In this document: positions 1 through 12,600 of the stretch, one piece after another | How positions within the stretch are numbered: the stretch's first letter is position 1 | Layout of the letters: the number at the start of each line of letters is the position of its first letter | From: Pachyseris speciosa | Taxonomy: Eukaryota; Cnidaria; Anthozoa; Scleractinia; Pachyseridae | Direction: 5' to 3' | Assembly: GCA_016490735.1 (NCBI GenBank) | Contig: JAEMWC010000011.1 | Span: 48,501 to 112,500 of the forward strand | Length of the DNA stretch: 64,000 nt | Notes under the pieces: generated by a model | Database searches by the model: none | Told to the model about the DNA's origin: nothing | What the model saw: the letters and a program-made list of their open reading frames with translations, nothing else | Translations under genes and position numbers: made by a program

Positions 1-2699
1 ACTGTTCTTTTTCTGTCCTAGCAGCTTCAAGATCATTTCTCCAACCCTTCCCGATGTGTTCAAACTGCAGTTTTGCTTTAGTGAGTGCAGACTGCTTCTC
101 AATCAGCGACTGCTGAAGTTCGCGGTTTTGATTCAAAGTTTCCTCCGCCTTCTGAGTGAGATTTTCCTTTTCGTTCAGTGATTTTTCCAGTTCTTTTCTG
201 AGGGATTCGGCTACCTCGTGAAACTTATTATACAACTTGTCTTTTTCCAATCTGCACTCTTGACATTCCTTTCGGAGAAAGTTTATCTCGTTCCTCAACT
301 CTCTCATCGCCTCGTCAACCTCTCTTCCACCTTCGACAGACCTTTGCAGACTTTCCTCAGCAACGCCTACTTTTTCTCGAAGTTTTGCGACCAAAGAGTC
401 TTTATCCTTCACCAAACTTTCCACTTCCACCCTTTGATTATGAATGAATCTTTCCTTCTCGAGATGTTGTTCCCTGCTCTGCTCGAGTTCAAGCTTAAGG
501 GATGCCAAGATTTGATCATAGTCCTTTTTCAATTTCAGGCGCAAATTCTCTTTTTCCTTCATGGTCATGTACAGGTCTTGTCGAAGTTTACTGTTGCCCA
601 TCTCAAGCATCTGATAGTTGGCTTGAAGTTCTTCGTAGAGCTTTTCTTCATCAGACTTATTTAGCATTCCAATTCTAAACTGACTGATTTCTTCGTTTAG
701 CTTCTCTATGACTTGTCGCTTCTCAGTGAGCTCGATTTGGAGTTGTTCCTTCTGCAACGAAATAGAAGAGTTTGTTAAAGTGTCATTAACTGAGTAAAAT
801 AATTTCAACTGGACAAATGCACTAAACGCAACATAAAACAGGTTTAATAGTAATAGGACATTTTAGTGATCGTACTCTTATCGCAAACCTAGATTACTTT
901 CTAAAGAAACCACGTCTCTTTCTAGTCAACAGAATTTGTTTCTGTGATAATGAATATGTGGAAATCATATATACTGCGGATCAAAGAATGCATATGTGAA
1001 TGATCGTGGCAGTCACGAACACTACTCAAGCAGTAGTGAAAATAAAGCCTGGAAAAAATTCAGGCCTGTACGGGCTTTGAACCCATGACCTCTGCGATAC
1101 CGGTGCAGCGCTCTACCAACTGAGCTAACAAGCTAACTGGGAGCTGGATCGGATCCCGTACAGGCCTAAATTTTTTCAGGCTTTGTTTTCATTACCGCTT
1201 GAGTAGTGTTCATGACTACGACGATCATTCACATATTTATTCAAAACTTATTTCGTTTTTTTTTCGTACTTTGATCACTAAACAGACTCGTGAATTGTTG
1301 AAATATCGTAATCTTGTTCCTCTTCTGAGTTTAGTTTCCTTTACGCTTGACAATAGACTGCCATGCACTATCAAGGGAAGTAGAAATTTGTACGTGATTT
1401 CTAGATAACAAGTCGGGAATTACTGCAAACAGTATTAAGCGAAACGACTTTACATTGAGGCAAGCAAGAAGCTAGAGAAATGTGAAGTGTACTGTGCAGC
1501 CAATATTTTCTAAGGCGAACTTACGGAACCAGCTTTAGCCGTCTGCGTAAGAGAAGATGTCCACCCTCTAGACTCTTGATGGAGCAGGACAATAGAAATC
1601 AAAGATGGAAAAAGTTTTCTGTCATAACCAATTATGATTAAACTAGTTCGTAACGACTCTAATGGAAAATACTCCGTTCCAATAATTTGTTTGTTGTTTC
1701 CGCATTGGTGGGCAAACGCAACTCGGCCTGTACGGGCTTTGAACCATGACCTCTGCGATACGGTGCAGCGCTCTACCAACTGAGCTAACAAGCTAACTGG
1801 AGCTGGATCGGATCCCGTACAGGCCTAAATTTTTTTCAGGCTTTGTTTTCATTACCGCTTGAGTAGTGTTCAATGACTACGACGATCATTCACATATTTA
1901 TTCAAAACTTATTTCGTTTTTTTTTTTCGTACTTTGATCATAAACAGACTCGTGAATTGTTGAAATATCGTAATCTTGTTCCTCTTCTGAGTTTAGTTTC
2001 CTTTACGCTTGACAATAGACTGCCATGCACTATCAAGGGAAGTAGAAATTTGTACGTGATTTCTAGATAACAAGTCGGGAATTACTGCAAACAGTATTAA
2101 GCGAAACGACTTTACATTGAGGCAAGCAAGAAGCTAGAGAAATGTGAAGTGTACTGTGCAGCCAATATTTCTAAGGCGAACTTACGGAACCAGCTTTAGC
2201 CGTCTGCGTAAGAGAAGATGTCCACCCTCTAGACTCTTGATGGAGCAGGACAATAGAAATCAAAGATGGAAAAAGTTTTCTGTCATAACCAATTATGATA
2301 AACTAGTTCGTAACGACTCTAATGGAAAATACTCCGTTCCAATAATTTGTTTGTTGTTTCCGCATTGGTGGCAAACGCAACTCGGATGGCTTTACCGTGA
2401 AACATCAACACTACAAAGAATGACAAGACCGGAACCCCCCCAAAACCTTTATACAAACCTCCTTTGTACTGTTCTCTTTCAGCAAGGCGAACTGTTCTTC
2501 CAGCTTTTCATAATCGTTGGTTTTCTCCATCAAGGCAGCGTCAATTTGACCTTGCATGTCTTGCTTTACCTCCTCACTTTCTTTAACAACCCGACTTACT
2601 TCATTGTTTAATTGCTGAATTGATTTGGCATGTTCTGTGGTCATCCTTTCGAACTCGAGTTCCAATTCTCAATTTGCCGTTGCTTTTCTTCCAAGTTAC
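1..2699 (-). CDS. GOLGB1: Giantin-like gene, exons 16 and 17 (exon 17 cut by window edge)
   Basis: Exon 16 (2699-2459) starts after TTTAG and completes a Gly codon with exon 15. It reads N-L-E-E-K-Q-R-Q-I-E, then hits a one-base frame break at about 2664-2670, and continues as coiled coil (LELEFERMTTEHAKSIQQL). The donor is GTTTGT. Exon 17 opens at 751 after GTTGCAG (K-E-Q-L-Q-I-E-L) and stays open to base 1, 250 codons. It ends in FEHIGKGWRNDLEAARTEK, a degenerate copy of the module block seen in exon 15. The sense frame has no stop before the edge. Confidence 0.83.
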
Positions 2700-3607
2700 C
2701 TAAAGATCAACACAAAAAGGCAAAAAACAAAGAAAAAACTTTATGTAGAAACTATGCTAAGATTCTTCATCAGAAATTTTTGAGAGATACAGGGCTCGAG
2801 ACTAACTTTTCAGCTTACTAGCCCAGTGGCTAGTGAGAGGTTTGATTCACTAGCCGAAACAAATTTTTCACTAGCCAGACTTGTTTGTCAGACATTAATC
2901 CTGTCAAGCAGTTTCAGGTAGGTACTTTCTTTTCTAACCACAATACTGATGTGCAACTTATCAGCTTTTTAGAAATAAGTATGTTTGACATTTGAAAGTT
3001 TTATTAAAAAAAGTAAGTCTTTTTTTACAGCGTAAATTAAGTTCTTTAAAAGTTGAAGAGACACTGTGGTAAAAATTTAACATTATTATTAAACCAAACT
3101 AACTATGAAATTGGAATTCTTACGTCTGCTACTCAACAGTGACTAAACACAGCAGCTTAAACACAGAAATACATTTAAGACAGCGTATTTTGCCGTTTCA
3201 ATCGTCTCTGTGTGTAGTTACCAGTGCGTGATGAAAAGAGAAACACTTTTGGAACCTTGCTTTCAAATAAATCATCAATAAACGGCGCATCATAAGCACA
3301 ATTTCATAATGAAATTCAACATTTATAAGACAGAGTATTCTGCTGTTTCAATCGAATTTGTGCCCCTTGTAGAACCAGAGGTATCACAGTTTTGTTTGTT
3401 GTGACAGCACAAATTCAGTAACGCTCGCCAGCGCGCGATGAAAAGAGAAACACTTTAGGGAAAATGAGGCAAATCTCAATGACCAGCAGAAAATTGGGGA
3501 AATGCTGGGGAAGTAGTTCGTTTGTCGTTCATTGCATTATTATGAAAAAGAAAAAAAAAAAAGTAGAAAAGTGGGGGAGTGAAACACGAAAATTTTATTT
3601 ATCAACG

Positions 3608-3638
<31 letters not shown>

Positions 3639-6600
3639 GGATTCGATTAGCCGACGAAGGGCTAACGCTCGAAACGTCAACGAATCGAATCCCTATACGG
3701 TGGTCAATTTACATTATCAACTCCGTTGGTAAACCAAATTTTCGTCTTCCACAAGAAACATCGATTCAAATTATTCTTTCCTATCGAGAAAACGATACCA
3801 TCTAGGAAATAAACAACTTCGTGAGGTTCGCAGATGAAGAACGTTCAAAGCTTGGATCAAACTAATAACAGATAAAACGACTCGTCAAACATCTCTTTTT
3901 TGGGAGTGTCCTTTGAGATGGCCTTCGTCACACTGTGGGGCAACGTAAAAGGGGGGGGGGGGGGGGGGGGGGGGAATAAGAAGGAAAGGAAGTAAAGCGA
4001 CGATGCAAACAGAATATAAAAAAGAAAAGATAGGGAAACTGTCCGCTCTGCAAAGAATGGTGTCCTAGCTCGCCTTTTAAGTTCCAGAAGAGATGGTATG
4101 TGGGCCAGTACCTCGCTAAGGGTCAATGTCGGACAAATAGGCAGCACGTTCGAATCGATGTTTTGGTAGGAAAGGGCAAGCACGGTATTCACTTGCACGG
4201 TTGCAATTACGGGTCACGAGCAAAGGCGTCTGTGAAGTAACAGCAAGTAGACTAGAAATCAAAATCACGCTTTGGAGACATTTTGCGAAGGTATTAATTG
4301 TAAATTCGCAGTTGTGAAAATCTCCTTTCAGAACCGCTTAGACAGCTCAAGGGAACAACAACCAAGGTAGTTAACTAACAGCAATTACCTTCTCTCTCTT
4401 GGACAACCTCGTCAAGCCCCGTGACCCTCTCTTTTAACTCTTCTTTTTCTTCTTTGAGATGATCTAAGCGGGTCTGCAATTCCTCCACATCTTTGTCTCT
4501 GCCTGACAAGAAATGAGCCTCCATTTGATCCGTACCGACGCAAACATCTTCCACTCCCACTTCTGATGGCGCAGAAGACTTCTCTAGTCGCTTAAGCTTC
4601 ATTTGACACTCGTACGCAACCTCATCGGCTGCCGCTTTGCCCTGTAGTGCCCGCTGAAGGTCATCGCTAAGCCCAGAAACGATGTGATCAAACTCTGCTC
4701 TTAGTTTATCGATATCCTCTCGCCCTTGGTCCAGAGTAGCAAGACGTGATTTTAGCTGCTCCATTTCTGTATTGGCAGAGATGAGAGCCTGCTCTAAATT
4801 GTTCGCATGATTTTGTTGTTCAGATATGACATTCTCATATCGATCTTTCAAGCCGCCAATTTCCGCTAACAACAATTCCTTCTGATTAGACAACTCTGTC
4901 TCAAGACCGCAATTTTTAGGTCTTTTTCTTCAAGCAATGGACGATCACCTTGACGTAAACGTTCCAACTCCGTTGTAGCTGCCTGCAGCTCCCTCTCGGC
5001 TTTAACCTTTTGCAACTGGACTTGTTCCAAGAGCGTTTTTAGACCCTGGTTTTCTGCATCAGTTTTAGCGAGGTTCTGGCTGACTTCCGTGTGTTCTTCA
5101 GTCAGTGAATGTAACCGTCCAGCAAGGCTGTTGATCTCGGCATCTTTCTCCAAGAGAATCTTTTCACTCTCTTCCAGCAGGCTGTTGATCTCTTCTTTTT
5201 CCCTGAGTAGATGTTGTACTCTTGCCTTAAGCTCACTGATAATTCTTTCCTTCTCTCTGATCAACTCATCCAACTCGACTCTCAACTGCTGCGCCGCCTT
5301 TTCACTGTCAAATTTCTCTTGGCGTGATTTGTTTAGCTCAGCTTTAAGGTCTTGCCCATTCAATTCATCGCCAGCTTCAGATTTGGCCTCCTTTGTTTTT
5401 CTTATCATCGTCTTTAACTTGGCCTTTAGACGCTCATTCACTGTCTTGACTTTCTCTAATTCTCCCTGCACTCTAGACAAATCATCTTTAACCTTGTCAA
5501 TGTCTTCACCATCAGAAACACTCTCAGAGGAGGGAAGCTGTTGAGGTGGCGTACTTGAAAGTGTCTCGTTTTCAACCACCGAAACTACCGCTGACTCTGG
5601 TGATTGAAGGAGAGCCTCAGAGAACATCTTCCCTTGTTCTCCATCTTTCTCGTCTTTTCTCACTTTGCCTTCCGACATTTCTCTCTCTTGAAGTACCGCT
5701 TCTAGACTTACAACCTTATTCTCTAGATCCTGTTTCTCTCTGTTGACAGCCTGCAACGTTTCTCGCAAGTTATCAGCTTGATTTTCTGCCGCCTGAAGTT
5801 TTTCCCGCAGTTTCTCCTCTTTTCCCTCAGAAGTAACAACGGCTATATCCTTATACTGCGCTCCAAGCTTTCCTGATACCTTCTCCAAATGCTTCAACTG
5901 CACTTGAAATTCATGGGCAATTTGATCGGCGGCCGCTTTGCCCTCGAGAGCATGCTGAAGATCTTCACGGAGACCAGCGACGATGTGATCAAAGTTGACC
6001 TTGAGTTTGTTGATGTCCTCCCTTTCTGCACTCAGCTCTCGTAACTGGCCCTTCAACTGCTCTGCCTCTCTGCTAGCCGACAACCGCTCTCGCTCCAGAC
6101 TGTCAGCATGGCTTTGAATTTGAAATATCCATCCTTCATGCTGTTCCCTTGTACCTCTTATTTCCGTTTTGTACTTTTCCGTTGTGTCTTCTAGCAGATT
6201 CTCGAGGCTCGCAATCGTTTTGTCCTTCTTGTCTAAAAGGAAGTCATACTCTTCAACCAGCCTTTCCTGTTCGAGTTTAACCTCACTGCACTCTCTCTGG
6301 CTTACACTTTTTTGGAATGCAAGGTCTTCGATCTCAGAGTATAGGATGCCATTTTCACGTCTCAGATCTTCAACATTTTTCCAAGCTTGATCGTTATCGT
6401 TTTCCAGGGCCCGAACGTCATTCACCAAATCTTGCAGTTGGCCATCCTTCTGCTCAATTTGCTCCTCGAGATGCTGAACGAAGCCATTAGTCTTCTCATT
6501 TTGTGTGACCAACTGATCAATCTTACTTTTTAGCTCATTCACGACGTTCTCCTTTTGACGCACAAAAGCATCTAGTTCAACTCGCAGTTCCTGACAAGTC

Positions 6601-9600
6601 TTCTCGCTTTCGAGCTTCTCTTGACGAACTTTTACAAGTTCCGTTTGCAGCTCCTCTCGTATGCTAGTGTCTTCATCACCCGAGTCTGATTTTACTCGTT
6701 TCTTTTTCAAGACGGCTCTTAACTTTGCCTTCAGCTTGTCATTGACACTTTTCATCTTCTGCATTTCATTCTTCACATTTTCCAGTTCAAATTCCGCTTC
6801 ACTCGCGGAGTAGCAGAAAGTTGATTGTCTACAGAGGTTTGCAAGATGACTTCCTGTACAACCTTTTCCGCGTTGTCTTTGCTTGCATCCTTCAAATTCT
6901 CCTTGCCACCGGAAATAGCCTCGTTTTCGCTCTTTTCTGCAAGCAAATGCTCAAAATCTTTAACTTTCACTCGCAGCTCATCCCTTTCCTTCGAAGTTAC
7001 CTCCAGGGCTGACCTCACATCGGTTACCTCACGTTGCGCTGCTTCCAGCATCTCTGAAATCTTGTTTTCCTGTAGCAAAGGAGCAACATCTTTTTCCTCG
7101 GGAGCGCCCGGCATTGATTCTCTGACGTTCTCGAGCTCAACTTGGAATTCATGAGCGATTTCGTCTGCTGCTGCTTTACCATCGAGAGCACGCTGAAGAT
7201 CTTCACGCAAGCCTGACAGGATGTGGTCAAAATTTCTGTGCAGTCTGTTAAAATTCTGTTTTTCCTGTTCTGCAGCGTGAAGCTGAGTAGCTAATTTCTC
7301 AATCTCAGTGTTTGCTCGAGTGAGATCTTCTTCCAGTTTACCTGTATCGGCCCGACTTCGCGAAAAAAGTTCTTGGAATTTGTCTTCAAATTCCTGCATT
7401 TGCTTTTGGTGACTTTCTTTTTCTTCTCGCTGTTCTTTGTCCTTTTCGTCCACATAACGTTGAAATTCTTGCGTCTTTTCATACAGCTCCGACTGAATCG
7501 CTTCGAGTTGCTTCTTAAGTTCGTTACTGTTTCCATCTAGCAATTGTATCTGCTCTTGTAACTTGCTCTCACTTGTCTCCAACTGTGCAATGGTCTCCTC
7601 GGCCTCCATCTGGTTGGCATCCATAAGAGTTTCGAGCTGCTTAATTTTCTGATCCTTTTCTTCAATCACTGGATATGAGTCTTGAACGACTTGCTGCAAT
7701 TCAGCTTTAGTAGCTGACAGTTCTCTTTCCATACCAATCTTTTTCTTCACCGATAGCTTGGATATTCTGCTGTAGCTCTGTGTTGATTTTTCTTAGTTCT
7801 AAGATCGCTTCTTCCGTTTCTCTTTGATTCACAGACAATAGGTTTCTATGTTCTTGCTTCAAGTCGCTAATCTCATTTCGATATTTCTCCTTAGCGTTTT
7901 CCAATTCAAGCTCCAATTCAGAAATCCTTTCGGTGCTTTTATTGATAAGCGATTGGTTGTATTGATTATAGTTTTCTAAGTCCACGTTTGTCTGCACAGC
8001 AAGCTGTAGCTCTGATTTAATCACCGCCAGTTCTTCTATTTTTTCCTTCATAGCTTTATTCTCTACACTGAGCGACTCGAGTTGTTCTGTTAAGTCGCGC
8101 ACAGCAGAATCCTTTTCTAGCAGCAATTTTTCTTGTTGTTCAATCAAACTACTAGCGCGTTCCTTCTCCTGTAGTACCTGCTCCATCTTGGACTTGAGAC
8201 TTGAGACAATGTTTTCTTTCTCTTTTACGAAATTATTAATCTCCAAGCGAAGTTCTGTCACTTGTCTGTCACTGTCAACTTTAGCAGCTCGAATCCTTTC
8301 TAGTTCGGCTCTTGTTTCACTAGGACTTTCGTCTTCTTTGAAATCAGATCGTGTTCGCGTTCTCTTTTTCTTCAGAGCTGTCTTCAACTGTCTATTTAAT
8401 TCTGATGTTTTTTGCAGCTCATTCTGCAACCATACAATGTCATGGGGGGTTTCTTCCTTCTGTATATCCTCAGACACAGTAGGCAGCTCTTCCTCCACCC
8501 TACCCTCTCCGTCTTTGCCGTATGTCACATCTTGCTTGTCCCCTTCGCTCTTTTGTACAAGCATTCCTAACCTCTCTTCAAGGTCTCCTTTCTCTTTAGT
8601 TACAACATGCAACGTTTCTCTTAAGGACGAAGCTTCTTCCTGGGTAGCTTGAAGTTGAGCTTCCAACTGTGTTCTTTCTATTTCTGCAGTACCAACGGGA
8701 ACGCCTCGCTGCACACTGGCAACCTGCTCTGTTAAAGATTCACTTCTCTTAAGTTGGACTCTGAATTCATGGGCAATTTGATCAGCAGCTGCCTTTTCAT
8801 CCAGCGCTTGTTGGAGATCTTCACGAAGGCCAGTCACGATGTGATCAAAGTTGCCTTTAAGCTTGTGCAGTTCTTCTAAAGACTGATGCGCCTCTTGAAG
8901 CATAAATCGTAGTTGTTCGGTCTCAGTTTTGGCATTGTTAAGCTCGCGTTTGACGTTCTCAACCTCCGCTTCTTTGTTGTTGAGAATCGCTTCATAACCA
9001 TCTTTAGTGTTTTCCAGTTCTTGTACGTATTCTAGTTTCTCTTGTTCGATGGCCTTTTCAAGAATGCCTTTTTCTTCAAAGAGAAGTTCATATCGATCTC
9101 TAAGGTCTTGAACCTCGACGTTGGCTTTTTCCGCAACATTGTTAATTTCCTCATCTCTCTCTGCAACAAGTTTTTCATACTTTTCAACAAGGCCACCACT
9201 ACTCGTCTTCTCGTCTAAAAGCTGCTGGATCTTAGCTTTAAGATCTCCTATGACACCATCTTTGCGATGGACAACTTCAACTAACTCTTCGCGCAATTCA
9301 TGGGCGGTCTTTTCTAAGTTGAGCTTGTCTTGGCGAGCTTTTTCAACATCTGCCTTTATTTCATTAGAATCGTATTCTCCAATAGACTCAGATCTGGCCC
9401 TTTCCTTTTTCACATGTGCTTTCAACTTGGCTTTTAATTTCTCATTCAGGGCTTTCACTCTGGTGAGTTCCCCTTGCATTTCCGACATCTCAGTTTTGAC
9501 TCTTTCCAGTTCGTCACCGCAATCAACATCCACAGGAGAGAGAACTGACGAGGGCTCCAGACCTAATGGAATGGACTGCTGGACAATGGGCAAAGCTTCC

Positions 9601-12600
9601 TCTAGGGGAGTATCAACTTCAGGTTTGGGTAGGCCTTCAGGTGACGGAGTGCTATCTACACCATCAGTGGAAGTTCCTAATGTGGAAACAGTTTCCACAC
9701 TACGTATATCGTCCACAGTAGGAGAGGCTGCCGCAGCCTGGAGTCGCTCATTCGTCTCTTTCAAATGTACGAGCTCCTCTTCAGCAGAAGCAAGTTGTTG
9801 GTCAAGTTTAACTTTCTCGTCCTTCAAGAAGAACAGCTCCTCCTCAAGTCTTGAAATATTTCCATCTTTTTCTTTAAACATTTCAACTGCTTCACTGAGC
9901 TGTTGAACTTCATTAAGGAGAAGCTGCTTTTCGTCTTCTTGGTTCGCTTGGTCCTCTTTCATTGCAGCTGTTTCACTGTTGCGAGCTTCGACCTCCAGCT
10001 GCAACTTTTCAAAGAGTTTGTCTACTTTCTCTTTCTGGGAGCTGAGTGCATCCACGCTGGATGTAAAGTCGGCCTCTGTAATCAAAACAAAAGAAAGGAG
10101 GATAAGTATTTTTGACAGGAAGAACAAAGGATGATGAAAGTGTGAAGCACACCACAAAACGTATACAAAAATCTCATCGGGTCTCCTAGCCGTAAGTTGT
10201 GAAGATCACATTGAGGAGTTAGAGGTTCAAAAGGGCTTGTTTAATGCTTCTCTGCTATGTTTAACTCGCATTGAAAGCCTTTCCACGTTATAACAGTATA
10301 CGTTCTTTAACAAACACAAAAGCTCCATAAAACTTAATTTATATCACAGCCACTGAAGGAGAAATCGCGGCGTCAGTACTCAGATTAGTCATTATATTTT
10401 AGTTACACAAGCTATTGTCCTTATCTAGCTTACTTTAACATTTGAAGTTCTTTCCAGCCGAGTAAGTAAACAGATTTTACCTTTGCGACGACGTTTAACT
10501 TGTCCATATGTACATGGTTAAAATAATAACAACAGTTATTTAAATATTACTGATAACCAGTGAAAAATTGCACACTAAGACGCCGAGTTGTCAACTTCAG
10601 ATGAACATATGGGCAGCATTTAGAGAGAAAAGAATTGTTTAAGCTCTAGAAATTTGTTTAGCCAGAAGTTTATTTGGTGACAGGAATGTTTGGCGGCTTT
10701 ATGAGAGAAATGCAAGAAGCGAAAATGAACAACAACAAAGTAAGCGGAGAAACAAATGCAAAGCGACTTACCTTTAACATAAAAGAAATTACAAACAACA
10801 ACAATGACAGCTGGATATTGACTGTAGTTTGTGGCAATGGCCTGGCTGTTTCTAAGCGAATTATTACAAATGTATCGCCGACAAAGTGACGCTAAAATGA
10901 AGCGGTGATGCCCGGCGTAAGAATGCGAAAGCCACACACAAATTTCGGCGTTGCAAGTTGTCACGTCACTTGAAGCAACAAACTGTTTGCCTATACGCAA
11001 ACTACCAGCAAAAGGATCGTGATGGCTGAAAAAGAGAAGCATGGAGTCCAAGTACAGAAATAAAAAGTGTGATCACGCCAGATGTTGCAGGAGCTGACAA
11101 GGGTGACAAGGGTGCAGTTACGACCACGGGAGTTTAATAGAATCAGCACTACTGCGGCAGCACAGCGCTGGTTCGACATATGTCGCTGAAAATTTGAGGG
11201 GAAAAGAAAAAGAAAAAGAAAAGAAAGATAAAGGGTACATGGATTAATGTAGGGTCTAGGCGTTCCTTCACCTCATATACATGGAAGAGCCGCAACTGTG
11301 ACTTAAAGTAAACAGGACGCAAAAAAGAACTCGCAGACGCAACTCAGTGTCCTCAGAGCCCACAGTCTGCAAGGGGACTTGACTCGAACAGCGGATTGAC
11401 AAGTTATGGCCATGGAAGTGACACATTGAAGGAAATGCTGTTTTCGTACTGGCGACATTGCCAGTACGACCAAGTGGAATGGCAATTACCATCAACAAGC
11501 TTGCAAACAGCCTTTTACATGTATGCCGTAAGAAAAACTAGCACACAAGCAAAACAATAAATATATTTTCCTTTCCCCCTTCCTCTTCTTTTCTAAACCG
11601 TTTTTTCTACTGACAGAGTGTTTATGGCAGAGCAACTGCTACTACAAAACGATGACTGATCTGGGTCATGAAACCAGATTCCGCTAATCTGGGAGACATT
11701 GTGGATTGCCAGTACAGATTTCAGTCTTCTTCTTCTTTATCTCTGTTGTATTTCTTTACACGTACTTTGCCTGTTTGTACTCTGAATATGAAGTTAGAAT
11801 TAATCCTTGATTAGCGTCAACTGAGTTTCAGTCGGCCGAGGTAATGGTAGCAAGAACATAACTGATACCCTTACTAACCTTGCTCTTCAAGTTCTTTCTT
11901 AAGCTGCTCCCGTTCCTTCTCCAGTTCATTCTTTTCATTAGTCATGTTCTCTAGCATTCTTCTCAAACTGATCACTTCGTCCTCTGTGCTACTGAGATCA
12001 CGTTCCAGAGCTTCTTGTTTCTCTTCGGAGGTTTTGTTGTTTTCTTGTACAGCTTGAAGCTTGCTGTTGGCCGCAGATAGTTCCTCAGCATGCAAAGCCT
12101 ATATTAACAGTAATTCAAGATCGTTACCATACGATTTCTGTTTTATGCTAAGCGAAACCTGTCCCCATATCAATGCATTAGGCCCAATTCCGCAACGCTA
12201 CTTTTGGCAGCTGGTTCAATATAAAACAAACACTGATAAAAAATGAATATAAATAAGTAAATAAATAAATAAAATTCGTTACCCTAAAAATTCAATTACC
12301 TTAAGCTGTTGAACTTCTGCATCCTTCTCTGATAGAGAGCCCTGCAACTTGACCAGTTCTTCCTTCTTTGCTGTTCGCTCTTCTTTCAGTCTTTTCTTCA
12401 GGCTGGCGATGAGTTTGTTCCTATCCGTGATTGACTTGTCAAACTCCTCCTGCCCTACACTGGCCTGCAAGCGTGTGTCCAACTCCGTTTTCTCTTGCTC
12501 ACGCTTGTCAATCTCCAGTTTGAGATTCTGAAGATCAAGCAAGGCCTCTTGCCATTTCAGCTCCTTCTGCTCGCCTTCATTCTCCACAACAGCGAGCTTT

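Larger units (their letters stand above)
752..2458. other. Intron 16 of the giantin-like gene
   Basis: Holds the tRNA-like foldback element and the 662-bp tandem duplication described separately. The remaining bases (about 752-980 and 2386-2458) show nothing recognisable. Confidence 0.7.

Noticed and set aside
1062..1134. Functional tRNA-Thr gene
   Set aside because: C instead of U at position 33, mismatches in two stems, and its place as the loop of a foldback element argue for a repeat-derived pseudo-tRNA.
9121..9906. Long plus-strand frames opposite the giantin exons (also 14610-15140, 5089-5544 and others)
   Set aside because: Antisense shadows: Glu/Lys/Leu/Gln-rich coding gives few stops on the opposite strand. 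They are Ser/Phe-rich and have no splice or domain support.
4866..10157. Treating the four minus-strand frames here as separate genes
   Set aside because: Each break is a single base, module homology runs through, and only the outer ends have splice sites. They form one exon.
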